A stretch of DNA of 64,000 bases from Pseudolysinimonas sp051954455 (GTDB lineage: Bacteria; Actinomycetota; Actinomycetes; Actinomycetales; Microbacteriaceae), in assembly GCF_051954455.1 (NCBI RefSeq), contig NZ_JBQCHS010000023.1, positions 1 through 64,000 on the forward strand. The letters run 5' to 3'. This document shows positions 1 through 8,574 of this stretch, piece after piece; the first letter of the stretch is position 1; the number at the start of each line of letters is the position of its first letter. The notes below the pieces were generated by a model. The model was given only the letters and a program-made list of their open reading frames with translations, was not told the origin of the DNA and searched no databases. Position numbers and translations under genes: made by a program.

Positions 1-60
1 CGCCCGCGCGCCCCCCCCCCGCGCCGGGGGGGCGACTCTTCTCCGCGGGGGGGGGCCCGG
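1..60. other. Low-complexity C/G homopolymer edge
   Basis: The stretch contains a run of ten or more C, a run of seven G and a run of nine G within about 60 bases, unlike anything else in the window. It lies where the C-terminus of the rhodanese gene should end. It is most simply a low-quality contig or read end, so the reading frame here should not be trusted. Confidence 0.6.
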
Positions 61-898
61 TCGCGCCCGGGCGGTCCGGGTGGTTCGCCCACTGGCTCCA
101 GGAGCCGGGGTAGAGCACGGCATCGAATCCCGCGACGGCCAGCGCGAGTGCCTCATGCGCAGCGGTGACACCGGAGCCGCAGTACACGCCGACCGGCGCA
201 TCGCGTCGGACGCCGAGCGTCGCGAACCGCGCACGCAGGGCGTCGGGATCGAGGAAGCGGCCGTCGGCGCCGAGGTTCGCGGTGGTCGGGGCGCTCACCG
301 CCCCGGGGATGTGGCCGGCGCGCGGGTCGATCGGCTCGACATCGCCGCGGTAGCGCTCGGCGGCGCGGGCGTCGAGCAGCACGCCGGTCAGTGCGAGGTC
401 CTCCACGTCGTCCATGCCGACCCTCGGCAGGGCGCCGGCGCGGAGCACGACGTCGCCCGGCTCCGGCGGGGCGGGGTCCCCGGTCTCGAGCTCGAAGCCG
501 GCCTCGCGCCACGCGCGGAGGGCGCCGTCGAGCACTCGCACGTCGGCGAGCCCCGCATCGCGGAGCATCCACCAGGCGCGCGCCGCCGACATCCCGCCGA
601 GATCGTCGTAGACGACCACCGTGTCGCCCGTGTTCACGCCCCACGCCCGGGCGGACGACTGCAGCGCCTCGCGGGACGGCAGCGGATGGCGGCCGTCGGT
701 CGGCGCCCCGTCCGCGGCCAGCTCGCGGTCGAGTTCCACGTAGACGGCGCCGGGGATGTGCCCGGCGCGGAAGTCGCCGCGCCCGTCCGGCCGGTCCAAG
801 CGCCAGCGCACGTCGAGGAGCCGTGGTCGCCGTCCGGTCGGGAGCCCCGGGTCGAGGATCGCCCGCAGCTCGGCGGCCGTCACGAGAGGATCGGTCAC
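1..898 (-). CDS. sseA: Rhodanese-type sulfurtransferase (thiosulfate/3-mercaptopyruvate sulfurtransferase), 3' end lost
   Basis: Two-domain rhodanese that moves sulfane sulfur from thiosulfate or 3-mercaptopyruvate to an acceptor such as cyanide. Reading starts at GTG 898 (VTDPLVTAAELRAIL). The N-terminal domain has the conserved LLDVRW and GHIPGAVYVELD motifs. The C-terminal domain has a second GHIPGAVSAPT motif and the active-site loop YCGSGVTAAH with its catalytic cysteine near residue 240. About 299 codons are open up to base 1 with no stop; family members are near 280 residues, so the true stop was probably lost in the homopolymer-rich first 50 bases. The gene points away from the glycopolymer locus and shares only the intergenic region with it. 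Confidence 0.85.
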   Translation of the reverse strand, partial: MTDPLVTAAELRAILDPGLPTGRRPRLLDVRWRLDRPDGRGDFRAGHIPGAVYVELDRELAADGAPTDGRHPLPSREALQSSARAWGVNTGDTVVVYDDLGGMSAARAWWMLRDAGLADVRVLDGALRAWREAGFELETGDPAPPEPGDVVLRAGALPRVGMDDVEDLALTGVLLDARAAERYRGDVEPIDPRAGHIPGAVSAPTTANLGADGRFLDPDALRARFATLGVRRDAPVGVYCGSGVTAAHEALALAVAGFDAVLYPGSWSQWANHPDRPGATGPPPAEKSRPPGAGGGRAG

Positions 899-1151
899 GG
901 CTCGACGCTACGCGCTCCGGAGTCTGCGGGCCCGGGGTTCGATGAGGTGCCGGTGGTCGGCGACGCCCCCCGGCGGGCCAACCACCGGCGTGCTCTGACG
1001 CGATCGGATAACCCCCCGACTACGCGCATGCACCCGCATCATCCCCCTTGCGAGAGATCGATCGCGGAGCGCCACACAATACCGGACAAGGTTGAGAACC
1101 TCCCCAAAAAGGGGGGCATTTCCGCGCAGTCCCCCTATTCGTGGGCAGTTA

Positions 1152-1165
1152 TGAAGATCTCTTCA
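1152..1165. promoter_or_regulatory. Inverted repeat upstream of the glycopolymer promoter (possible operator)
   Basis: TGAAGA, a TC spacer and TCTTCA form a perfect 6+6 inverted repeat whose end is 10 nt upstream of the -35 box TTGACG. The position suits an activator site. The binding factor is unknown. Confidence 0.4.
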
Positions 1166-1175
1166 CATTTGGCGC

Positions 1176-1205
1176 TTGACGTTCTCGGGAATGCCTCGAT
1201 AACCT
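1176..1205 (+). promoter_or_regulatory. Promoter for the glycopolymer operon
   Basis: TTGACG at 1176-1181 and TAACCT at 1200-1205 are separated by 18 nt, a good vegetative-sigma match. The same TAACCT box recurs in front of two other transcription units of this locus (minus strand near 19619 and 28378). Confidence 0.6.
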
Positions 1206-1207
1206 GA

Positions 1208-1236
1208 CGACGCTTCGCCCCCCCGACGAAGCGTCG
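1208..1236 (+). promoter_or_regulatory. 10-bp hairpin at the predicted start of the leader
   Basis: CGACGCTTCG (1208-1217) and CGAAGCGTCG (1227-1236) are perfect complements with a 9-nt C-rich loop. The hairpin begins a few bases after the -10 box, so it would cap the 5' end of the mRNA or act as a DNA operator. There is no U-tract, so it is not a typical terminator. Confidence 0.5.
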
Positions 1237-1407
1237 AGCGCAACCCGCAGCACTCTCAGCATCACAAGCTCGACGTCCACCTGTACCCCCCGACAGGTCT
1301 TCAATGCACGCGCCCCCCAGCGTGTCCGTCGTCCCCCACGACATCGACGCGCCCTCTCTCAGCACCTCGCAGCACCCCTGCGCCACGCGCCCGCACGGAG
1401 CGGAGCG

Positions 1408-2880
1408 ATGACCGCGGCCACGCCCACCAGGGCGGACCTGCGGTCGGCCGTCACCGCAGCGCGACCGATCGAGCGATCGATCTGGTCCCGCCAGCGTCTC
1501 CTCGAACGGCGCCTCGTCGACCTCGCCGCGATCCTCGTCGCCATCGCAGCGGGGCTCGGGGTCGACGTCGTCCTCGGCATCGCGCCCGACGCGTCGCTCC
1601 GCGCCGGGATGCTGATCCTTCTCGGCATCGTCTGGTTCGCGGCGCTCCGGGCCGCTGCGCCGCACGAGCTCCGTCGCGTCGTCGCGGCTCGCCTCGATGC
1701 GCGCGCGGTGGTCGCCGGATCGGCCGCCGCGTTCGGTCTGCTCGCCGCGGCGGCGGCCTTCGCGCCCGGCCTCGACGTCCGCGCCGATCTGCTCGTCACG
1801 TTGCCCCTCGGCCTCGCCCTGCTGCTCGCCGGCCGCGGCGTCTGGCGCGTGCGTCTCGCCAAGGCGCGTGCCGCCGGCCGTCACCTGCCCCGCGCCGTCA
1901 TCGTGGGCACCGGTCCTCAGGTGGACTTCGTGCTCCGGCAACTCGGCCGGACCCCCATCGCGTCGTACGTCGTCGGCGGGATCGTCCGCATCGGCGACAT
2001 CTCCAGCGGCGCCGAGCTCCCGGAGAGCGACATCATGGCGTTCCGCGGTGCGGACGCCGTCCACGAGGCCGCGACGATCACGCGCGCCGACGCCGTCATC
2101 GTCGCGGGGACGCCGCACGACTCCGCCGAGTTCCTCCAGTCGCTCGCCTGGCAGCTGGAGCGGACGCCGACGGAGCTCGTGCTGGCCTCGACGCTCGACA
2201 GCGTCCGCCAGGGCCGGATCTTCTTCGACACCTCGGCCGGGCTCCCGCTCCTGCGTGTCGCGTCGCCGACGTTCTCCGGCGCCAAGCACGTGGTGAAGCG
2301 GGCGATGGACGTCGCGGTGTCGGGAGCGGCTCTCCTGGCGGCAGCCCCCGTGCTCGGGATCCTCGCCGTTCTGGTCCGACTGGACAGCAAGGGGCCGGCC
2401 CTGTTCCGTCAGGAGCGGATCGGGGTCGACGGCTCGACGTTCACGATGTTCAAGTTCCGTTCGATGGTTGTCACGGCCGAACAGGACCTCGCCGCGCTCG
2501 TCGCGCAGAACGAGGGCTCGGGCGTCCTGTTCAAGCTGAAGCGCGACCCGCGCGTCACGCGGGTCGGCGCGATCATGCGCAAGTACTCGCTCGACGAGCT
2601 GCCCCAGCTCTGGAACATCTTCGTCGGCGACATGAGCCTCGTCGGGCCGCGTCCTCCGCTGGCGCGCGAGGTCGCCGAGTACGAGGCGCACGTCCACCGT
2701 CGCTTGACCATCAAACCGGGCCTCACCGGTGCCTGGCAGGTCAGCGGTCGGTCCGACCTCAGTTGGGACGAGAGCGTGCGTCTCGATCTGCTGTACGTCG
2801 AGAACTGGTCCATCTGGGGAGACCTCAAGATCCTCTTCCGGACCGTCAAGGTCGTCATCGATCCCGCGGGGGCTTACTGA
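1408..2880 (+). CDS. Polyprenyl-phosphate sugar-1-phosphate transferase (WbaP/CpsE type), initiates glycopolymer synthesis
   Basis: 490-residue membrane enzyme that would transfer a sugar-1-phosphate from a UDP-sugar to undecaprenyl phosphate, the first step of exopolysaccharide assembly. Residues about 35-160 contain several hydrophobic segments, followed by a CoA-binding-like middle domain (about 160-290). The bacterial sugar-transferase domain runs from about 296 to the end. Its landmarks are KRAMDVAVSGAAL, the FRQERIG and TMFKFRSM motifs, DELPQLWNI, MSLVGPRPP and KPGLTGAWQVSGR. ATG at 1408 has GGAGCG upstream. It is the first gene after a 170-nt leader and lies 2 nt before the DUF4082 gene. 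The sugar transferred (Glc, Gal or other) cannot be read from sequence alone. Confidence 0.9.
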   Translation: MTAATPTRADLRSAVTAARPIERSIWSRQRLLERRLVDLAAILVAIAAGLGVDVVLGIAPDASLRAGMLILLGIVWFAALRAAAPHELRRVVAARLDARAVVAGSAAAFGLLAAAAAFAPGLDVRADLLVTLPLGLALLLAGRGVWRVRLAKARAAGRHLPRAVIVGTGPQVDFVLRQLGRTPIASYVVGGIVRIGDISSGAELPESDIMAFRGADAVHEAATITRADAVIVAGTPHDSAEFLQSLAWQLERTPTELVLASTLDSVRQGRIFFDTSAGLPLLRVASPTFSGAKHVVKRAMDVAVSGAALLAAAPVLGILAVLVRLDSKGPALFRQERIGVDGSTFTMFKFRSMVVTAEQDLAALVAQNEGSGVLFKLKRDPRVTRVGAIMRKYSLDELPQLWNIFVGDMSLVGPRPPLAREVAEYEAHVHRRLTIKPGLTGAWQVSGRSDLSWDESVRLDLLYVENWSIWGDLKILFRTVKVVIDPAGAY

Positions 2881-2882
2881 AC

Positions 2883-5800
2883 ATGGTCCATCTCTCTCAG
2901 CTCCGGCCGGCGACGCGCGAAGGCGTCGCCGGCCTTCCGGCGTCCCGTCGGCGACTGCGCGCCCTCGGTGTGGCGATGGTCGCGGCGATCGCGGCCTCGA
3001 TGATCGTCGGTGTGGCCGCCGCCGCCCCCGCGCGCGCGGCCGTCACGGATCCGTGCGGCACCGGCTCGAACGCCATCGTCTGCGAGAACAGCAAGCCGGG
3101 GACTCCGGAGTCGCAGTGGGACATCGACGGGGCCGGCGACGCGACGATCCAGGGATTCGCCACCGACATCAGCGTCAACGCCGGGTCGACGATCGGCTTC
3201 AAGGTCAAGACCGACGCGAGCAAGTACTCGATCCGCATCTTCCGCACCGGGTACTACCAGGGCAACGGCGCGCGCCTGATCGCCACCATCGCGCCCTCCG
3301 CCGCGCTGCCGCAGACCCAGCCGCAATGTGTGAGCGACGTCTCGACCCAGTTGTACGACTGCGGCAACTGGGCGCTCTCGGCCAGCTGGGCCGTCCCGGC
3401 CACCGCGGTCTCCGGTGTCTACGTCGCCGACCTCACCCGGACCGATACCGGCGGCACCAGCCAGATCCTGTTCATCGTGCGCAACGATGCGAGCCACTCG
3501 CAGGTCGTCTTCCAGACCTCCGATCCGACCTGGGAGGCCTACAACTCCTACGGCGGCGCCGACTTCTACCAGGGCGCCGCGGTGGGCCGCGCCTACAAGA
3601 TCAGCTACAACCGGCCGCTGATGACGCGGGACGGCTCGACCAACCACGACAACTACTTCAGCGCGGAGTACCCCGCCGTCCGATTCCTCGAGCAGAACGG
3701 CTACGACGTCAGCTACATCGCCGGAGTCGACACGGACCGCTACGGCTCGCTCCTCACCAACCACAACGTGTTCCTGTCGGTCGGTCACGACGAGTACTGG
3801 TCGACGGGACAGCGCGCGAACGTGGAGGCGGCCCGCGACAAGGGCCTGAACCTCCAATTCCTCTCCGGGAATGAGGTCTACTGGCACACCCGGTACGAGT
3901 CCTCCTCCGTCGATCCCTCCGGCGGCGGGTACCGCACGCTGGTCTCGTACAAGGAGACCTGGTCGAACGCGAAGATCGACCCCTCGACGACCTGGACCGG
4001 GACCTGGCGCGACCCGCGTTTCGCCCCGCCGTCCGCCGGTGCCGGCCGACCCGAGAACACCCTCACCGGCACCATGTACATGTCGAACTCCGACGACCTG
4101 CCGGTGACGGTCTCCTCGACCGAGGGCAAGCTCCGGATCTGGCGCAACACCAGCCTGGCGACCATGGCGGCGGGGACCAGTCAGGCCCTGGCGCCCCACA
4201 CGATCGGGTACGAGTCGGACGAGGACGTCGACAACGGGATGCGACCCGCCGGGCTCATCGACATGTCGACCACGGTCGGCTCGACGCCGCAGTACCTCCG
4301 CGACTTCGGCAGCGTCGTCACGCCGGGCACCACGACGCACCACATCACGCTGTATCGCGCGCCGAGCGGTGCGCGGGTCTTCTCGGCGGGCAGCATCCAG
4401 TGGACCTGGGGACTCGACCAGGACCACGACGGCAACGGCGCGGCCGCCGATCCGCGGATGCAGCAGGCGCAGGTCAACCTGCTCGCCGACATGGGCGCGC
4501 AGCCGCTCACGATCATGAGCGGTCTCGTCAAGACGACGGCGAGCACCGACACGACCGCCCCGACCGTCACGGTGACCACCCCGGCTGCCAACGCCTCGAT
4601 CGCCAACGGCGCCAGCGTGACCGTCACGGGCACGGCGAGCGATGTCGGCGGCGTCGTCGCAGGCGTCGAGGTCTCGACCGACGGCGGCACGACCTGGCAT
4701 CCCGCTCGGGGGACCACCAACTGGACGTACACGTACGTGCAGCACGGCCAAGGCGCCCAGCGCATCCTGGTCCGGGGCATCGACGACAGCGGCAACTATC
4801 CTTCGACGCCGACCACGGTGACCGTGCAGTCCACGGGAGCCGCGACCGTGTTCGGCGCGACCGTCCCCACGACGCCCGACGCCGGCGACCCCTCGAGCGT
4901 CGAGCTCGGTCTGCGGTTCACTCCGGCCGCCAACGGGTACGTCCAGGGCGTGCGCTTCTACAAGAGCGCGGGCAACACCGGTGTCCACACCGGATCGCTG
5001 TGGGACGCCACCGGGGCGCGTCTGGCGAGCGTCACCTTCACGGGGGAGACCGCGAGCGGCTGGCAGAAGGCCACGTTCAGCTCGCCTGTCCCGGTGGTCG
5101 CCGGACAGCAGTACACGGTGTCCTACACGGCGCCGTCGGGCCACTACGCCGGCGACTCGTACTACTGGGCGTACTCCGCCCAGGCCTCGCCGCCGCTGAC
5201 GGTCGACGGTTCGTACGCCGCGCCGTCGCCGGGCGTCTACGGAGATCCGGGCACCTACCCGGCCAAGGACTACCAGCGCACCAACTACTGGGTCGACCCC
5301 GTGTTCGACACGGTGGACAGCACTCCGCCATCGGTCGCGTCGCAGTGGCCGCTGCCCGGCTCCACCGGCGTCGCCGCCGCGACCACCATCAGCGCCGCGC
5401 TCACCGGCGGCATCAACGACGCCACGGTCGGGCTGACGGTCAAGTCCGTGCAGGGCTCGCTCGTCGCGGGGACGTCGGCGTACGACTCGACCCGCCATGT
5501 GATCACCTTCACGCCGGCGGCGGCCCTCGCGGCCGGCGCCTCGTACACGGCGACGGTCACCGCCCAGGGCCAGACGGGCACGCCCCTGTCGACCGGCGGC
5601 ACGTGGACCTTCACGGTCGCGGCCGCGGGCACCGAGACCGGTTGCCCGTGCACGATCTTCCCCGACAGCACGCTGCCGACCACGCTGCAGGTGAGCGATG
5701 GCACGGGCGTCACGCTGGGCTCGAAGTTCATCCCGAGCGTGAGCGGATCGATCGTCGGCCTGCGCTTCTACAAGGGCCCGGGCAACGTCGGCCAGCACAT

Positions 5801-8501
5801 CGCCACCCTGTGGAACGCGAGCGGCACGAAGCTCGCCCAGGTCACCTTCTCGAACGAGAGCGCGAGCGGGTGGCAGACCGCCTACTTCACCTCGGCCGTG
5901 GCGCTGACGGCGGGCACGACGTACGTCGTCTCGTACGTGTCGACGACCGGCAACTACTCCGTCACCCCGGGCCGCTTCACGAACGACTACGTCTCGGGGG
6001 CGCTCACCGTTCCCGCGCAGGGCGGGGTCTTCACGTACGGATCCGGCATGCCGACCTCGACCACGTCCACCGATTACTCGGTCGACGTCGTCTTCATGCG
6101 CAGCACCGCCGCGCCCGTGGTGCCGCTCACGGTGACGTCGCACGCCCCCGGCTCGGATGCCGCAGCCGTGGCGCCGACGGCACCGATCACCGCCACCCTC
6201 TCGGCCGACCCCGGCTCGACGATCCCGACGCTGTCGGTCGCCTCCAGCGGCTCGGCGGTCGCGGGCACGAGCTCGTACGACGCCGCGTCGCGGACGATCA
6301 CGTTCACGCCGGGCGCTCCGCTCGCGTGGTCGACGCAGTACTCGGTCACCGTGTCCTCCGGGTCGACTGCGCTCGGCGGCGGCACCTGGTCGTTCACGAC
6401 GGCCGCGCAGGCGCCGCCGGGTGCGAGCTACCACCTCATCGACGACACCCCGGCGACCGCGTCGAACAGCGACAGCGGCGCGGTGGAGCTCGGCATGTCG
6501 TTCACGGCCTCGCAGGCCGGCAGCGTCACCGGAGTCCGGTTCTACAAGGGCACCGGCAACACGGGCACCCACACCGGCTCTCTGTGGTCGTCGACCGGGC
6601 AGCGGCTCGCAACGGTCACGTTCGCCAATGAGACGGCCACCGGCTGGCAGACCGCCACGTTCGCGACCCCGGTCGCGCTGACCCCCGGCCAGCACTACGT
6701 GGTGTCGTACTACGCGCCGAACGGCCACTACGCCTCGACGAGCGGGTACTTCTCGGCGATGCACTCGTCGGGCCCGCTCAGCGCGGACACGGTGCAGAAC
6801 GGCCGCTATCTCTACGGGGCGGGCGGTCAGATGCCGACCGGCAGCTGGAACGCGTCGAACTACTTCGTCGACGTCCTGTTCACGACAGCCGGCTCGGCCG
6901 CACCGGTGACGGTCGCCTCGACCTCGCCTGCCGCGGACGCCACCGCGGTGCCGACGTCCGCGACGGTCACGGCGACGATGTCCGCGGAGAGCTCTGCGGG
7001 ACAGCCGACGATCGCCGTCACCGGTCCGTCGGGCGCCGTGGCGGGCTCCGTCACGAACGACCCGGTCGGCCACACCGTCACCTTCGCCCCGACGGCACCG
7101 CTCGCGACGAGCACGACGTACACGGCGACGGTCTCCATCGCGGGCGGCACGGTGACGGGTGGTTCCTGGTCGTTCACGACGGCGGCCGCGAGCGCCCCTG
7201 ACGCCGGCTTCCACCTCGCCGCGCCGACACCCGCGGTCGCCGCCGAGGACGACACGGGGTCGGTGGAGCTGGGCATGGCGTTCTCGTCCTCGGCCGCGGG
7301 CAGTGTGACCGCGATCCGTTTCTACAAGGGGTCCGGCAACACCGGCACGCACACCGGCTCGCTCTGGCTGCCCGACGGCACGCGCGTCGCGCAGGTGACC
7401 TTCACGGGCGAGACCGCGGGCGGATGGCAGACGGCCACCCTCGCGACCCCCTATGTGGTGGTCCCCGGGCAGACGTACATCGTGTCGTACCACGCGCCGA
7501 ACGGGCACTACGCCTCGACGAGCGGCTACTTCGGCACGACGCGCACCAGTGGGCCGTTGACCGCCGACGCCGTCAACGGCCGGTACAACTACGGCTCGAC
7601 GCCCGCCCTGCCGGATGGCTCGTGGGGGGCGACCGACTACGGCGTCGACGTGACGTTCGTGCCGTCGACGTCGTCGACGCCGAGTACGCCGCCCACGACG
7701 CCGAGCACGCCGCCCGCGACCCCGTCGGTGACCGTCGGCACGACCAACCCGGCGCAGGGCACGACGGATGTCGCCCCGACGCTCACCGTGACGGCGGCGG
7801 TCACCGGTTCGGGCGCGTCGGGCACCAGCCTGGTGGTGACCGCCCCGGGCGGAGCGACGGTCGACGGAGCCTCGACGTATTCCGCGACCGACGGGACCGT
7901 GAGCTTCACGCCCACCACCCCGTTCGGATGGTCGACCGCCTACACGGCGACCGTGATGGCGGGCGGCGCGGCGGTCGCGGGGGGCACCTGGTCGTTCACG
8001 ACGACCGCCGCACCCACCCAGGTCACGGGCGACTCGATCTTCGCCCTCGACGCGACGCCGCAGAACGCCGCGTGGAACGACCCGACCGACGTGCAGGTCG
8101 CCGTGCGCTTCAGCACGGACGTCGCCGGGACGGTGACCGCGGTGCGCTTCTACAAGGGCGACACGAACACCGGCACGCACACCGGCTACCTGTGGGGCCC
8201 CGACAAGGGGCTCCTCGCGACCGTCTCCTTCACGAACGAGACGGCGAGCGGCTGGCAGGTGGCACAGTTCAGTCAGCCGGTGTCGATCCTGCCGGGGCAG
8301 GAGTACCGCGTGGGTCTGCGGAGCACGACGGGCAATTACGCCGTCGACCTCAACGGTCTCGCGAACGGACTGACGAGCGGCCACATCACGGTGCCGGCCC
8401 AGGGAGCCGCGTACTCGAGCGGCAGCGCCTACCCGGACGCCCTGTCGAACCACAACTACTGGGTCGACCTGCTGTTCGCGCCGCAGACCCCGGGAAGCTG
8501 A
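2883..8501 (+). CDS. Giant secreted protein: N,N-dimethylformamidase-like domain, Ig-like domain, then five DUF4082 modules alternating with four Big_5-like domains
   Basis: 1872 residues. ATG 2883 lies just after the preceding stop and gives a classic signal peptide with cleavage near ARA-AV (residue 52). Residues about 60-540 resemble the C-terminal region of the large N,N-dimethylformamidase subunit family, with SVGHDEYWS near residue 299. Residues about 555-650 look Ig-like. Five DUF4082 modules begin near residues 653, 920, 1182, 1442 and 1719. Each has the signature VRFYKG, NTGTHTGSLW, ETASGWQ. They are separated by bacterial Ig-like (SbsA/Big_5-type) domains. A Pro/Thr/Ser linker lies near residue 1600. 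No sortase motif, anchor helix or SLH domain is visible, so it is probably released or bound through its modules. The role is unknown; position inside the glycopolymer locus suggests polymer binding or processing. Confidence 0.85.
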   Translation: MVHLSQLRPATREGVAGLPASRRRLRALGVAMVAAIAASMIVGVAAAAPARAAVTDPCGTGSNAIVCENSKPGTPESQWDIDGAGDATIQGFATDISVNAGSTIGFKVKTDASKYSIRIFRTGYYQGNGARLIATIAPSAALPQTQPQCVSDVSTQLYDCGNWALSASWAVPATAVSGVYVADLTRTDTGGTSQILFIVRNDASHSQVVFQTSDPTWEAYNSYGGADFYQGAAVGRAYKISYNRPLMTRDGSTNHDNYFSAEYPAVRFLEQNGYDVSYIAGVDTDRYGSLLTNHNVFLSVGHDEYWSTGQRANVEAARDKGLNLQFLSGNEVYWHTRYESSSVDPSGGGYRTLVSYKETWSNAKIDPSTTWTGTWRDPRFAPPSAGAGRPENTLTGTMYMSNSDDLPVTVSSTEGKLRIWRNTSLATMAAGTSQALAPHTIGYESDEDVDNGMRPAGLIDMSTTVGSTPQYLRDFGSVVTPGTTTHHITLYRAPSGARVFSAGSIQWTWGLDQDHDGNGAAADPRMQQAQVNLLADMGAQPLTIMSGLVKTTASTDTTAPTVTVTTPAANASIANGASVTVTGTASDVGGVVAGVEVSTDGGTTWHPARGTTNWTYTYVQHGQGAQRILVRGIDDSGNYPSTPTTVTVQSTGAATVFGATVPTTPDAGDPSSVELGLRFTPAANGYVQGVRFYKSAGNTGVHTGSLWDATGARLASVTFTGETASGWQKATFSSPVPVVAGQQYTVSYTAPSGHYAGDSYYWAYSAQASPPLTVDGSYAAPSPGVYGDPGTYPAKDYQRTNYWVDPVFDTVDSTPPSVASQWPLPGSTGVAAATTISAALTGGINDATVGLTVKSVQGSLVAGTSAYDSTRHVITFTPAAALAAGASYTATVTAQGQTGTPLSTGGTWTFTVAAAGTETGCPCTIFPDSTLPTTLQVSDGTGVTLGSKFIPSVSGSIVGLRFYKGPGNVGQHIATLWNASGTKLAQVTFSNESASGWQTAYFTSAVALTAGTTYVVSYVSTTGNYSVTPGRFTNDYVSGALTVPAQGGVFTYGSGMPTSTTSTDYSVDVVFMRSTAAPVVPLTVTSHAPGSDAAAVAPTAPITATLSADPGSTIPTLSVASSGSAVAGTSSYDAASRTITFTPGAPLAWSTQYSVTVSSGSTALGGGTWSFTTAAQAPPGASYHLIDDTPATASNSDSGAVELGMSFTASQAGSVTGVRFYKGTGNTGTHTGSLWSSTGQRLATVTFANETATGWQTATFATPVALTPGQHYVVSYYAPNGHYASTSGYFSAMHSSGPLSADTVQNGRYLYGAGGQMPTGSWNASNYFVDVLFTTAGSAAPVTVASTSPAADATAVPTSATVTATMSAESSAGQPTIAVTGPSGAVAGSVTNDPVGHTVTFAPTAPLATSTTYTATVSIAGGTVTGGSWSFTTAAASAPDAGFHLAAPTPAVAAEDDTGSVELGMAFSSSAAGSVTAIRFYKGSGNTGTHTGSLWLPDGTRVAQVTFTGETAGGWQTATLATPYVVVPGQTYIVSYHAPNGHYASTSGYFGTTRTSGPLTADAVNGRYNYGSTPALPDGSWGATDYGVDVTFVPSTSSTPSTPPTTPSTPPATPSVTVGTTNPAQGTTDVAPTLTVTAAVTGSGASGTSLVVTAPGGATVDGASTYSATDGTVSFTPTTPFGWSTAYTATVMAGGAAVAGGTWSFTTTAAPTQVTGDSIFALDATPQNAAWNDPTDVQVAVRFSTDVAGTVTAVRFYKGDTNTGTHTGYLWGPDKGLLATVSFTNETASGWQVAQFSQPVSILPGQEYRVGLRSTTGNYAVDLNGLANGLTSGHITVPAQGAAYSSGSAYPDALSNHNYWVDLLFAPQTPGS

Positions 8502-8506
8502 CCTCC

Positions 8507-8538
8507 GTTCGGGGACTGGCCATCGCCGGTCCCCGAAC
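8507..8538 (+). terminator. Hairpin between the DUF4082 gene and the sugar-dehydrogenase gene
   Basis: GTTCGGGGAC (8507-8516) and GTCCCCGAAC (8529-8538) are perfect complements, with a further GGC/GCC pairing inside. It sits 5 nt after the stop codon. No T-tract follows, so it may be a partial terminator or a processing/stability hairpin that lowers read-through into the sugar cassette. Confidence 0.5.
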
Positions 8539-8574
8539 GCAGAATCGAAGCACACCGCACTGAGCCGGAAGATC

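Larger units (their letters stand above)
899..1407. other. Divergent intergenic region, 509 nt, upstream of the glycopolymer locus
   Basis: No convincing gene is seen. The region is locally less GC-rich than its surroundings. It holds a C4-A5-G4 inverted repeat (1102-1114), a 6+6 inverted repeat just upstream of a -35 box (1152-1165), a promoter (1176-1205) and a strong hairpin at the predicted transcript start (1208-1236). The last 170 nt before the first glycopolymer gene would be an untranslated leader. Confidence 0.6.

Noticed and set aside
80..1207. Plus-strand frame crossing the rhodanese gene and the intergenic region
   Set aside because: It is antisense to a clear two-domain rhodanese and ends within the promoter region; no family pattern.
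4843..8490. Regular ~780-bp repeats taken as a possible CRISPR or satellite array
   Set aside because: The repeats are in frame, encode DUF4082/Ig-like domains, and are far too long and divergent for CRISPR.
2883..8501. A genuine N,N-dimethylformamidase
   Set aside because: Only the head domain resembles the large subunit; no small-subunit gene is nearby and the protein is secreted with many binding modules. A catalytic claim is not supported.
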